Shown here piece after piece: positions 1 through 10,844 of a DNA stretch of 64,000 nucleotides. The first letter of the stretch is position 1. Each line of letters opens with the position of its first letter. This stretch comes from Poa pratensis (lineage: Eukaryota; Streptophyta; Magnoliopsida; Poales; Poaceae). A program made the translations under genes and the position numbers. The stretch is from assembly GCA_947311845.1 (NCBI GenBank), contig CAMZMU010000027.1:76918825-76982824 (forward strand), in the 5' to 3' direction. The notes under the pieces are model-generated. The model had not been told where the DNA came from, did not search any database, and saw nothing but the letters and a program-made list of their open reading frames with translations.

Positions 1-470
1 GTGTTAGGCAAAATTGGCTTTTATGCAAAACAGCCTTGAACTTCACCAGCCAAATATGCATATAGGCTATAGAGTTATTCCATTAAGTGTCCACATAGTG
101 TCACTTGCCAGATCCATTTTTAATGGTATCTGACCCACTCTGTTGCAAAATTTTATTTTGTTGCAGATTATTCTGACGACGAGTGAGTTTCGTTAAGGGT
201 TTCGAGTCTGCAACCAACATGTTTTTCGCCTGTGGCACATGAAGATGATGGAGACTCCATCAAGAATAATTTTCCGCTGCTTTACTCTTTCAAGCTAGCT
301 ATATGCTATGCAAGTTGTAATGAATATTTTACCAAGTCTGGATCATTCGATGTAATAATGATACTTTGTTGTGATACTACATCTTAAATTGTGTGTGCAA
401 ATGAAACGATCCAGGGGTTTGCACTATACACAGGTACCTTGCCATATTTTAAGTGCAGGTACGCTACAGG
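1..470 (+). mobile_element. 3' end of an LTR, probably Tekay-type
   Basis: The stretch ends in ...GCTACA, a CA terminus, exactly where similarity to the element A LTR begins at 471. Near its start an A-rich block followed by GCTTTTATGCAAAACAGCC resembles a block in the element A LTR (about 9257-9280), so I read it as a related Tekay-type LTR on the plus strand that inserted into the 5' LTR of element A. Its 5' end lies outside the window and no PBS or coding region is visible, so family and orientation are tentative. Open frames here are short and look random. Confidence 0.45.
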
Positions 471-1420
471 CGGGGCGTTGTGATCCTGGTAGTCCTGCCG
501 CCACTGATGATCCTGGAAAGTCCTTAACGAGGGAGAAGTCGACACCGCTCCCACCCAGCCAGCTTTCCACGGAAGAGAGTAATGATCAGGTAATGGGCCG
601 GACGGTACACGTGGCAAACATTTGTACACCCCGCAGGGTTAAATCTTTTCGAAAAGCCGTGTCCGCGGTTATGGACGAACTTGGGAAGTGAAGGTAAGAT
701 CATAGAATAACTTGAACGGAATGTTAAAAACTAGGTACTAGAGGTACCACTCACATATGCAAGGTGAGCTTCCTCGAGGGTGATTCGGGGAGGTGCCTTT
801 GATGAACAGGTACAGTGGTTGATGGTGGTGGATGATGAGTAAGTTGATGAAAGAAAGAGTTACTCCTTACCTCCTTTGAAAAATATTCTGAATAGTCGAT
901 GCCTTGGAGTTATGTTTTCATAAACAAAATCAGCTTTACGCAAAACAGCCATAAAACCTTGAAAGCCTCATCGAGCATATATTAGCTCTTAATCTTGCGA
1001 GTTCGTAGAACTCAACGTCGTTTGCTTTTTTCAGGAGAGGACTTCACCGACCTCGAAGGTGGGTTCTTTGTGGACGTCGACGAGTAGTCTGGGGTTCCCA
1101 GGTGGCAACTTGGGACATCACGGAACAGCTGGCGCTGTGATGTTTATCTGTAGGCATCTTAGGCCATAATTTGGTTTTGTTGTTTAGAACAACCTAATTC
1201 GCTTCCGCTTGTTGTAATGTTGGGTCTGTGACCTCTGGTTGTCATTTGCTATCTTTCTCTATTATAAGAGTTGAACTATATGATTTGTGTCGTAGAGTCT
1301 GTGATGTGCCAGTTGTTCCACAAGTCTTGATCTCTCTATTATGCTGTGATAGTGTGTCTGGTGGTATCGGATAACCGGAGACATAGTATCACTATATAAC
1401 AGTCGGGTCAGGGCGCCACA
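471..1420 (+). repeat. 5' LTR of element A, 5'-truncated
   Basis: This is about 950 bp nearly identical to 8797-9752, ending in GGGCGCCACA just before the primer binding site. The first 2.3 kb of the LTR is missing, replaced by unrelated LTR sequence at 1-470. A few substitutions separate the two LTR copies (for example GGTAGTCC versus GGCAGTCC near 490/8815). Confidence 0.88.
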
Positions 1421-1423
1421 AGT

Positions 1424-1436
1424 TGGTATCAGAGCA
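1424..1436 (+). other. Primer binding site (initiator tRNA-Met type)
   Basis: TGGTATCAGAGCA lies three bases after the 5' LTR end. It is the usual complement of the 3' end of plant tRNA-iMet, used by many grass retrotransposons to prime minus-strand DNA. Confidence 0.9.
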
Positions 1437-1990
1437 GTACTGCCTGTAGGAAACCCTTCTACTGGTCGATGTTGAGTCTAGTGTTTGTGAAAATATTTTA
1501 ACCTAAAAATGAGTTGTGAAAACCATCTTAGGATTCTTTTTACTCCTTATCTGGTTACCCTCTAATCTCGGAGCAATCTTACCTCGATTTGATTTAAAGG
1601 TTTTACTTCACATCTGTTACTTCAAAATGATTAGGATAAACTGGGGTGTGTTATGTGCACCTTTAGTGTTATGTGTCACGTTGCTCCCGCTGCGTTGCAA
1701 TCCAAATCAACTCAGATGTTTCTACCGAATCAAATCATTTGATCCTTTCTTTGGGTTTTAACCCAGGACTTGAACATAAGGTCCCGGATTGTGTAACTAG
1801 AGTGTGTTAAGTTGTGATTTCTTAACTCTCGCTAGTAGCACATGATGCTGATCTTTGACCCAAGTTCTATCTTGTTGTTTTCCTTCTCGCAAAGTATTAT
1901 CGTCCCTAGTCTGTGTACTTGTGTAGACGCTAATGCTATTGTTCGACCATTCGGAGAAGAGACTAACCGTGTCATTGTCAAATCTCCAGA
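1437..1990 (+). other. Untranslated leader of element A
   Basis: The stretch between PBS and gag. I see no convincing reading frame here and no ORF0, unlike the Tekay-type elements on the minus strand at 16544-34373. Confidence 0.6.
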
Positions 1991-3050
1991 ATGGCTCGAG
2001 GAGGCCGTGGAGGCCGTGGTGGTCGCGGTAACCACAATGATGATGAGGATGATCTGCCGCCACCACCCTCGATGGCTGAGGTCTTGATGGCCATTGAGGA
2101 GAACCGTGGGCGCAATGAGCGCTTGCTTGAGCAGTTGGTGCAGCAGAATGCACGGAGGAACGAGTGCAACACTCTCACCGAGTTCCTGCGCTCCAGCCAC
2201 CCACTTTTGCTGATGCTAAGGAGCCACTGGAAGCTGATGATTGGCTTCGTGCTTTGGAGCGCAAGTTCTCCGCTCTGCATGTCCATTGGCTGAGCAAGTC
2301 AACTTTGCCACCTATCTCTTGGTTGGTGCTGCTGGCTGTTGGTGGGAGAGCCATGTGGCTTTGTTTCCAGCCAACCATGTCTTCACTGGGCTGATTTCGC
2401 ACTGCCTTCCGTGCGGAGTACATTCCCAGCCGATCATGGACTTGAAGAGGAGGGAGTTCCTGGATTTGCAACAGGGACGGATGGACCTCCGCACTTATGG
2501 TCGTGAGTTCAACCATCTCTCTCGTTACGCCCCAAGGGACGTGACCAATGATGCTGACAAGCAAGAGCTGTTCCGCAAGGGTCTGACTCCGCAGCTCGCT
2601 ATGAGTTGCTTCCCTTCAGGTTCCAGACCTATCAGGAGCTGTTCAACCAGGCTTTCACTCTTGAGCAAGGAAGAAAGGAACTTGAAGCTTCCAAGAGGCC
2701 CGCACATGGGGATCACCAGAGTTCCTCGGGTTCTGAGAGCAAGAAGCGCAGGGTGTTTGTCCCTACAGCGCCGTACCTCGTGCTCCCTTCATGCCGAGGG
2801 CAGCAGGATATAGGCCACCTCCTCCGCGCCCCACTACTTCGACACTTGGGTAGGCGGAAGTGGGTACCGTCCTATGCTACCTGCTCCACCTGGAGTCACT
2901 TGCTACACCTGTGGCCAGGCTGGTCACTACTCCAGGGAGTGCCCCCAGAAGGCACCTCTCGCGATAACTCCTGCACGAGCCCCTGCCACTCCAACTGGCA
3001 AGGCTGGACCTATTGTGCGTGGTCGCCTGAACCACATCTCTGTTGAAGAA
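1991..3050 (+). pseudogene. gag of element A (broken)
   Basis: Gag forms the particle that packages the element RNA. An ATG at 1991 opens an RGG-repeat N-terminus (MARGGRGGRGGRG), then an acidic/proline stretch and a helical region. The capsid-like part follows in other frames: shifts occur near 2190 and 2290, again near 2390-2410, and near 2600. It includes a WW-containing stretch around 2340 and an acidic/basic linker around 2680-2760. A CCHC zinc knuckle (C-x2-C-x4-H-x4-C) is intact at 2901-2942. At least four frameshifts mean no functional Gag can be made. Order and motifs match chromovirus Gag. Confidence 0.85.
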
Positions 3051-3480
3051 GCTGAAGATGACCCCGGCGTTCTTATGGGTGAGTTACGAATCAACGGCAA
3101 TACAGCTACAGTTTTGTTTGACTCTGGAGCATCGCATTCATTCATATCCATAGCGTTTGCAAAAGAGCACAAATACCGTTCGAGAAAATGAGCCGTTCCT
3201 TGGTGATCGCTACTCCTGGTTCCAAATGGCAAACCGATGGGTTACTCCTGAGGTCCAGATTAATATAGGTTCCTTGTCTTTTCCTTATGCCTTGGTAGCT
3301 CTGAAGTCCAAAGGCATTGATGTCATACTGGGCATGAACTGGCTAACCAAATACCAGGCTAATCTCGACTGTGCTGCCAAGACCATTACTGTGACCGCTC
3401 CTTCCGGTGACATTGTGAAGTATTGGCCTGCAACATCAATACCTCCGTCCGCCATCGTACCCGCTCACCTGAGATTCTCC
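3051..3480 (+). pseudogene. Aspartic protease of element A (broken)
   Basis: A retropepsin-type protease that would cut the Gag-Pol polyprotein. The active-site DSGA is visible at 3120-3131 (context VLFDSGASHSF), and the second conserved block ILGMNWL at about 3325-3346. A frameshift between about 3160 and 3190 separates the two halves. Continuous with gag upstream and RT downstream, as in Ty3/gypsy elements. Confidence 0.82.
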
Positions 3481-4921
3481 TTTGCTTTATGGAAGGCGAA
3501 TCCCCTCCTGAAATCCAGGACATACACGTGGTGTGTGACTTCCCGGATGTGTTCCCGGAAGAGTTGCCTGGCATGCCTCCTGACCGAAGTGTGGAGTTTG
3601 TCATAGATCTACTTCCCGGTAGCTCCAATTTCCAAGAAGCCCTACCGTATGCCGGTGGAAGAGTTGGCTCTGTTGAAAGAGCAAATTGATCAGCTGTTAG
3701 CTAAGGAGTTCATCCAGCCTAGCAGTTCACCTTGGGGTTGTCCGGTACTCTTTGTCAAGAAGAGGGATTCTACCGTGCCTCGTCTAGTCTCTGACTATCG
3801 ACCGTTGAATGCGGTGACAATCAAGAACAAGTATCCTATTCCTCGCATCAATGATCTGTTGGATCAGTTAGCTGGTGCAACGGTATTCTCCAAGATGGAT
3901 CTGAGGTCAGGCTACCATCAGATAAAAATCAGAAAGGAGGATATTCCAAAGACGGTTTGTTACTCGTATGGCTCATATGAGTATACCGTCATGTCCTTTG
4001 GTCTCACAAATGCCCGGCTACTTTCATGAGGCTCATGAACTCCATTTCATGGATTATCTTGACAAGTTTGTCGTCATTTACATTGATGACATCCTCATCT
4101 ATTCCAAAACCAATGAAGAGCATGAGGAACATCTTCGTTTGGTTCTGACAAGACTTCGAGAACACCGCCTCTATGCCAAGTTCTCCAAGTGTGAGTTTTG
4201 GTTGGATAATCTGTCTTCCTTGGTCATGTGATATCCGCGATGGTGTGGCTGTCATTCCTGACAAGATTCAGTCCATTCTGGATTGGAAAACTCCAATGTC
4301 AGTCAAGGACATTCGAAGCTTTCTCGGATTGGCGGGTTACTACCGCCGATTCATCGAAGGTTTCTCCAAGATAGCCAAGGCCCTGACTGACCTTCTCAAG
4401 AAGGATAAAAAGTTTGTATGGTCGGCCGAAGCTGAAGAGAGTTTCCAAACACTGAAAGCCAAGCTCACGTCCGCTCCTGTGCTTGTCCTGCCGGACACAA
4501 GCAAGGATTTCGTCGTCTTCTGTGACGCCTCTCTACAAGGCTTGGGTTGTGTATTGATGCAAGATGGCCATGTGGTGGCTATGCTTCTCGCCAACTTAAG
4601 CCGCATGAGCACAACTACCCAACTCATGATCTAGAGCTTGCCGCTGTGGTCTATGCTTTGAAGCAATGGAGACCATACCTGTTTGGTAACCGTTGCGAGA
4701 TCTTCTCGGATCACAAGAGTCTGAAGTACCTCTTCACCCAGCCGGATTTAAATCTCAGGCAAAGGCGTTGGTTGGAGTTAATCACGGACTATAATGTGAG
4801 TCTGAACTATCAACCCGGCAAAGCAAACGTCGTGGCTGACGCGCTAAGTCGGAAGTCCTATTGCAACAATCTGATGATTGAGAAGGCCAACCTGCCCTCT
4901 ATGAAGAGTTCTCTCGTTTGA
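3481..4921 (+). pseudogene. Reverse transcriptase and RNase H of element A (broken)
   Basis: RT copies the element RNA into DNA and RNase H removes the RNA strand. The fingers/palm region begins near 3649; [11 protein letters not shown] lies at about 3893-3925 and the catalytic YIDD at about 4081-4092. The thumb/connection [12 protein letters not shown] follows at about 4318-4350. RNase H motifs are seen at about 4520 (FCDAS) and 4620-4860, ending in the conserved VVADALSRK. Frameshifts near 4015, 4215 and 4560 move the reading across three frames. Motif order is standard for Ty3/gypsy, but the copy is dead. Confidence 0.88.
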
Positions 4922-5084
4922 ACTTAGAAATGGTTCCTTCCGGCTACCTTGCAAATCTGGAATCAAATCTACTCTTGTAGACCAGATTAAGGATGCTCAA
5001 ACGTGACAAGGGTATTCTAAAATCAAGGAAACATTGCTAGGGAAGGCCAAATGTTTTCTGTCAATGAATCGGAGTTGTTTATTT

Positions 5085-6349
5085 TGGTGACCGCTTGGTG
5101 GTGCCAAAGAAACGAAAATTGAGGGAGCTGATCCTCCAAGAAGCTCATGAATCTCCTCTCTCTATTCATCCCGGTAGTACCAAAATGTACCAAGACCTTC
5201 GGCCACAATTCTGGTGGACTCGTATGAAACGAGAAATTGCCAAGTATGTTGCTGAATGCGACACCTGTCGACGGGTAAAGGCTGAACATCAAAGGCCTGC
5301 CGGCACTCTTCACCCTATTGCTATTCCCGAGTGGAAATGGGATGAAATTGGTATGGACTTCATTACTGGTCTGCCGAAGTCTCCAAAGGGACATGATGCC
5401 ATTTGGGTCATCATTGATCGACTATCAAAAGTGGCTCACTTCCTCCCAGTTCGTGTTGACATTACAGCTGCCAAGTTGGCAGACCTGTATACCTCTCGTA
5501 TCGTCGTCCTTCACGGCATTCCCAAGAAGATAATTTCTGATCGTGGAAGCCTATTCACCTCCAAGTTTTGGACTAGTTTCCAAACTGCTATGGGAACTCG
5601 TCTAACTTCAGCACCGCTTTCCATCCCAAACTGATGGTCAGACCGAGAGAGTGAACCAAGTTTTGGAAGACATGCTTAGGGCATGTGTAATCTCTTTCGG
5701 TAAGGATTGGGAAAAGTATCTCCCTTTCGCGGAGTTCTCCTACAACAATAGCTATCAAGCTAGTCTGGGCATGGCTCCATTTGAGGTTCTCTATGGAAGA
5801 AAATGCCGTACTCCTCTAAATTGGTCTGAAACCGGAGAGAGGGCACTCTTTGGTCCAGATATTATCAATGAAGCTGAGGAGAAGGTTAGAATCATACGGG
5901 AGAATCTGAAGATTGCTCAGTCTAGGCAGAAGAGCTACTATGATAAGCATCATCAGGAAATTCACTATGAAATTGGTGATAAAGCTTATCTCCGTGTCTC
6001 TCCCCTCCGTGGCGTTCGCCGCTTCGGAATTAAAGGAAAATTGGCACCTCGTTATGTTGGCCCTTTCACCATTCTGGCCAAGCGAGGAGATCTTTCTTAT
6101 AAGTTGGAGTTACCGGTCATCTTTCCCAATGTACATGATGTGTTCCATGTATCCCAACTTCGCCGGTGTTTCAAGGATCCTATCCATGGGGTAAATCATG
6201 AAGAGCTGGATCTCCAGGAAGATCTTACCTATCGCGAGCATCCTATCCGTGTTCTGGATGAAGCCGAAAGGAAGACCCGTAACAAGACCACCAAGTTCCT
6301 CAAAATTCAATGGTCTCACCATTTCGAGGAAGAAGCAACTTGGGAATGA
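5085..6349 (+). pseudogene. Integrase with C-terminal chromodomain of element A (broken)
   Basis: Integrase joins the DNA copy to the host genome, and the chromodomain of chromoviruses is thought to steer this to marked chromatin. The HHCC zinc-binding N-terminus is at about 5140-5275 and the first catalytic Asp is in GMDFITG near 5350. The second is in ISDRGS near 5540; the glutamate region follows a frameshift near 5625. The GPF/Y-type region is at about 6040-6090. The chromodomain occupies about 6235-6390, with the aromatic WSHH and EEEATWE motifs. A TGA at 6347-6349 falls inside the chromodomain. Its frame continues recognisably past the stop (ESSLREEYP), so this is a recent-looking nonsense change. 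Confidence 0.88.
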
Positions 6350-6395
6350 GAGTCTAGTCTTCGTGAGGAGTATCCGACTTCTTCTCGCAGTCTTA

Positions 6396-6414
6396 GAATC
6401 TCGGGACGAGATTC
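6396..6414 (+). promoter_or_regulatory. Conserved hairpin upstream of the polypurine tract
   Basis: GAATCTCGGGACGAGATTC is a perfect 8-bp inverted repeat around a GGA loop, two bases before the polypurine tract region. The same structure occurs at 20566-20584, 27547-27565 and 62169-62187. Its function is unknown; a role in plus-strand priming, packaging or RNA 3' processing is inference. Confidence 0.65.
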
Positions 6415-6416
6415 CT

Positions 6417-6432
6417 GTAAGGAGGGTAGAGT
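6417..6432 (+). other. Polypurine tract of element A
   Basis: A purine-rich TAAGGAGGGTAGAG directly before the 3' LTR start; the expected primer for plus-strand synthesis. Confidence 0.75.
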
Positions 6433-9400
6433 TGTAACAGCCCAAAGCTGAGACCCTAAAAACCTGAGTAATTTTTTTTCCACTTTTGTGTTCCTTGCAT
6501 CATGGCATGCATGCATCATTTGCATCCTTTCTAAAATTGCTAAACCACACATTAACTTGGTTTGGCAACATTGGAAAACTAGAATGCCAAACTTGCTCCA
6601 ACAATTCTACAAACCAATGATGGCACTCAACCTTGCAAGATACCAATACTTGACAACTATATTTGTCAAGGAAGTTCCAAGGGTTGAAAACAATATTTTG
6701 AGTTTGCACTAAAATATTAAAGGAGCAACATTTTCAAATTTAGCATTAATGCCTTAAGTCAACCTTATGAACAAAAGTGGTCCAAACTATTTTATTTTGA
6801 AGCCCCAATTTTTGTGTAGCTTCTGCTCAATATGGGGAGGCTCCCCAATTTTTCTCAAATTTTTATAAAATGTTTTGGTGCCTAAATCAATTCAGGAAAT
6901 GTTGCTGTTTTAAAATTTAAATGGGAGAAGGACCTATCCGTGATGGAAGAAAGTTTCCAGGGGGGTTTTCAGAAGATCGTCATCTTCTTCGTGCTGTAGC
7001 GACCGGAGCTCGAGCTCCAGCTGCACCAGCTCGACACAGGGGCCCTCTCTGCCCTCTCCCCTGCAAGGAAGAGCAACCCCACGCGACCCCCACCTGCTCC
7101 TCACCCCATTCCCTAGGAAACCATCCCCGTTCCTCTCCTCTTCTTCCTCCCCACCGAGCCGCCATGGACGCCGAGCTCCACCGCCGCCTCGCCGTCGATT
7201 GAAGCGCTCTCGAGCGAATCGAAGAAGCACACCAGCTCCGCCTCATCCTCCTCTACGTCCTCACCGGAGGAATCGAGCGGGGAGGTAGCACATTGCCGGG
7301 GATTCAAGTTCTTCTCCACGACATCCTCCGCGTGCCTGAGTTCGATTGAAGCCGCTCTAGTCCATCCCCGCCCTTGCTGAGCATCTCCACGAGTTCAGGG
7401 TGAGCAAGCACACCTCCTGGACACCTTCATTCTTTCCCTCCCCCTCTTGTCCGCTTTCTAGCCATAGCCCGCAAGTTTCCAGCCGCAGTTCGAAGTTCCA
7501 GACCGGAAACTCCGGACCTGGAACCGGAGACTCCGGACCTGCGACCGGAAACTCCGGGGTAACTCCGTACCCGATCCCGAGCCTGCCCTCGCGTGTTCCC
7601 TTTTGCATCAACTTCCTCTGGGCCGGAAACTCCGGACTCCTATACCGGATATTCCGGACCCATGACACCGGAAACTCCGTACCTACTCCGCACCTACTCC
7701 GGACTCGATCCAGTGGCTGCCGTCGCAGGCTCGAAAATGCTGGACCGGAAACTCCGGCCCCCCTGAGTCCCCTGAGACCGGAAACTCCGGTCTGGCCAGA
7801 CTTTTTGTTTTGCTTCTTTTTCTTCGACGTTTGTTTCAATGCAACTGTTAAGTTAATCCTTGCTTGTTTAATCACCCTAACCCTGCATCCTCCCACGGTC
7901 ATGACATTCATATGCAAGTTAACCATAGGGTTCATCTATCCTGATCAACTAGTAAAGTTGTTGCAATACCTATTTCCACGGTATATTCGAGATGCGCCCC
8001 TTTAAGCATCCGGACTCCGTTTAATGTGAATAGTTGCATCATCCTCCTCTCGGGGATGTAACATGTCATGACATCATGTGTTTGCGCATTGCATCTGTTG
8101 AAGCATGTGTGGTGATTGATTGCTTCTCCGTTGTTATGTTTCGTTAGATCAAGCAACCGGGGTCACACCGCCATACCCCGAAGATCTGTACTATCAGCAC
8201 CTTGATCAAGGCTAGCGTAATCCCCCCTCTGAGCATATCTTATCCTATGTTTCCACAAATATTTTCTCCACTATAATATTGCATGCGGTTCTAAATGTCA
8301 ATTTTCTGGGATTAGAGTATCCTATAGTTGCATTAAGTTTCCGATGCCAATACCTGTTTTCCCTCCTATTATCCATAGGGTTGTTTTGTGGCCTGAGATA
8401 CTCACTATGCTATGTTGATGCTTAGCCATGCTTAGTAAATTGCATAACTATACGATGGATGGTTTGTGGTGGAAACAGGTGATGAGATGAATGGTTGTTG
8501 GTGGAGGAAATTGTGGTGACGGATAATAAAATGCTAAACGGTGGGGATGAGAGGCCACTGTGGTTGTGGTGTTTTGTCTCGTTCTCGCCGCCTAGGTGCG
8601 AGTTCTATACCTCTTGAACCAAGACTGAGCGTGCAACCATGCGTGAGGCCTATGCATTTGCAGGAACCCTCATAGACTAAATAACTCGAGCGGGGCTAGC
8701 CAGGGTCCTCTAGTTCGGGCTTCCATTTGCGCGTGCGTGAGTTGGTGGCTGAGAATGGTATGAGGATGGTGGTGTTAGGAAAATGAGTGGCCGTGGGGCG
8801 GGTGTTGTGATCCTGGCAGTCCTGCCGCCACTGATGATCCTGAAAAGTCCTTAACGAGGGAGAAGTCGACACCACTCCGACCCAGCCAGCTTTCCACAGA
8901 AGAGAGCTAATGATCAGGTAATGGGCCGGACGATACGCGTGGCAAACTTTTGTACACCCCTGCAGGGTTAAATCTTTTCGAAAAGCCGTGTCCGCGGTTA
9001 TGGACGAACTTGGGAAGTGAAGGTAAGATCATAGAATAACTTGAACGGAATGTTTAAAAACTGGGTACTAGAGGTACCACTCATATATGCAAGGTGAGCT
9101 TCCTCGAGGGTGATTCGGGGAGGTGCCTTTGATGAACAGGTACAGTGGTTGATGGTGGTGGATGATGAGTAAGTTGATGAAAGAAAGAGTTACTCCTTAC
9201 CTCCTTTGAAAAATATTCTGAATAGTCGATGCCTTGGAGTTATGTTTTCATAAACAAAATCAGCTTTATGCAAAACAGCGATAAAACCTTGAAAGCCTCA
9301 TCGAGCATATATTAGCTCTTAATCTTGCGAGTTCATCAAACTCAACGTCGTTTGCTTATTTTCAGGAGAGGACTTCACCGACCTCGAAGGTGGGTTCTTT

Positions 9401-9752
9401 GTGGACGTCGACGAGTAGTCTGGGGTTCCCATGTGGCAGCTTGGGACATCCCGGAACAGCTGGCGCTGTGATGTTTATCTGTAGGCCTCTTAGGCCATAA
9501 TTTAGTTTTTGTTGTTTAGAACAACCTAATTCGCTTCCGCTTGTTGTAATGTTGGGTCTGTGACCTCTGGTTGTCATTTGCTATCTTTCTCTATTATAAG
9601 AGTTGAACTATATGATTTGTGTCGTTGAGTCTGTGATGTGCCAGTTGTTCCACAAGTCTTGATCTCTCTATTATGCTTTGATAGTGTGTCTGGTGGTATC
9701 GGATAACAGGAGACATAGTATCACTGTATAACAGTCGGGTCAGGGCGCCACA
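6433..9752 (+). repeat. 3' LTR of element A (complete, about 3.3 kb)
   Basis: Begins TGTAACAGCCCAAAGC and ends GGGCGCCACA, with TG...CA termini. The 3' third matches 471-1420. A TATAAA-like motif at about 6866-6871 precedes a GC-rich block (6980-7400). This looks like a promoter and transcribed leader, but the start site cannot be fixed by eye. Open frames in the GC-rich part are low-complexity and lack family resemblance, so I do not call genes. Confidence 0.88.
7503..7790. repeat. Cluster of CCGGAAACTCCGG-type palindromes in the LTR
   Basis: At least six near-palindromic 13-mers (CCGGAAACTCCGG, CCGGATATTCCGG and variants) lie at about 7503, 7523, 7545, 7623, 7645, 7744 and 7778, irregularly spaced. 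Half-sites such as ACTCCG fill the gaps. Function unknown. A similar cluster lies in the unrelated LTR at 39502-39679. Confidence 0.8.
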
Positions 9753-10416
9753 GCACATACCTTGCCTGCTTTGGAGGGAAAACAACAATGGGACCGAGTC
9801 GACCCTGGATTCAAGCTTTGCACTCCAGTTCTGAAGAGAGTAGCAGGTAGACCGAGAAAGACTCGGTTCAGGCATCGCAGCGAAGGAGCTGGACTAGGAG
9901 CAAGGATGCATAAGTGCAATAGGTGTGGTGGGTCTGGTCATTTCGGTAACAAGTGTGATAATGCAGTAGATCCAACGTTCGGAGAGTTTTCCGATGAAAA
10001 TCTTGGTCTAGATGATGCTGCTGAAAATGAGGGTTCAGATGCTGCTGCTCCACGTGATGATGCTCCAAACGATGCTGAACCAGAATCTGTTGGAGATGTT
10101 GAACCAGAAGATGATGCAGATGCTGAACCAGAAGATGATGCAAATGCTGAACCAGAAGATGCTGCAGATGCTGACAATGATGATAATGATGGTGACCAAC
10201 CTTCTGCTAGGTATGTAAATGTTGTACATTTATCACTTTATGTTCTGCTCCAAATTATCTCACTTTTCGTACAGATCACAAGGAGAAGAGAAGAAAGTTA
10301 AGTTACCGACACCCAAGAGGAGAAGAGAAGAAGCAGTGAGCAAAGTGATAACAAGGAGCACAAGGAGCAAAATGGTGGCAAGTACCACAAGGATTACCAG
10401 GAGCAAAGTTCATTGA
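9753..10416 (+). pseudogene. Mutator-like (MULE) transposase, C-terminal end (truncated)
   Basis: MULE transposases move Mutator-type DNA transposons. The frame is open from the very edge of element A (9753) and starts in a region typical of MULE C-termini (GRPRK, an AT-hook-like motif, at about 9849-9863). A CCHC zinc knuckle, C-x2-C-x4-H-x4-C, follows at about 9913-9960. Then comes an acidic tail with tandem EPEDDADA-like repeats (about 10075-10190). A GT...AG intron of 64 nt is inferred at 10211-10274. Splicing rejoins the frame in phase and adds a basic tail with a KRRRE nuclear-localisation-like cluster, ending at the TGA at 10414-10416. The catalytic domain is absent: it lay upstream of the retrotransposon insertion and is outside the window. 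Confidence 0.8.
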
Positions 10417-10511
10417 GAACTGTTTTTCATTATGAATAAACTTATATGTTATGATGTTTTCCATTGAGAACTGTTTTTCATTCATGTAATAAACTTATGT
10501 GTTATGATGTT
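10411..10511 (+). repeat. Two-copy tandem repeat at the MULE 3' end
   Basis: Two about 50-bp units (10411-10461 and 10462-10511) share CATTGAGAACTGTTTTTCAT and AATAAACTTAT. The first includes the last codon and stop of the transposase. Each carries an AATAAA poly(A)-signal-like motif, so the duplication doubles the 3' processing signal. Confidence 0.8.
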
Positions 10512-10844
10512 GATTTGAATCGGATTCATATTTGAATTTAAACTGATATTCATATTTGAAAAAATTGAATTATGATCCGATGTAATAGTTTGATCTATGA
10601 TGATTCAATGTTTGATGTACAGTTATGCACGCTAGTTCATTAATTCTAGCCATTTTGTGAGGTACAACTCATCGTCGCCGGAAATATGCTACAAATGTGC
10701 TCCAAATGTAGCCCAAACAGCCCCATTTCTAAGCCACTCATTTTTTTGACCTTATCCAAATGATCTCAAACTCTACGGTTAACATCTATTGCACTAATAT
10801 AGTGTCTCCAACTAATTTTTAACTCAAAATTTGTTTAAAATTTG
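10512..10844. other. AT-rich spacer after the MULE end
   Basis: No gene seen. The word ACAACTCATCGTC near 10669 recurs near 13872, downstream of the small ORF, which may mean the two places share a transposon-derived segment. No Mutator terminal inverted repeat could be recognised. Confidence 0.4.

Larger units (their letters stand above)
471..9752 (+). mobile_element. Element A: decayed Tekay-clade chromovirus (Ty3/gypsy)
   Basis: In order this element has a truncated 5' LTR (471-1420), a tRNA-Met type primer binding site, gag, protease, reverse transcriptase, RNase H, integrase with a C-terminal chromodomain, a polypurine tract and a complete 3' LTR (6433-9752). The order PR-RT-RH-IN identifies Ty3/gypsy, and the chromodomain after integrase places it among the chromoviruses. 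The long LTR beginning TGTAACAGCCC fits the Tekay (Del) clade. Every coding domain is broken by frameshifts or stops. The element sits inside a MULE transposase exon: in-frame MULE sequence resumes at 9753. The matching 5' target duplication is lost or lies outside the window because another LTR cuts off the 5' end. Confidence 0.9.

Noticed and set aside
7400..8005. 201-residue plus frame and a 192-residue minus frame through the palindrome cluster
   Set aside because: Both are products of the repeated CCGGAAACTCCGG words, which read open in several frames.
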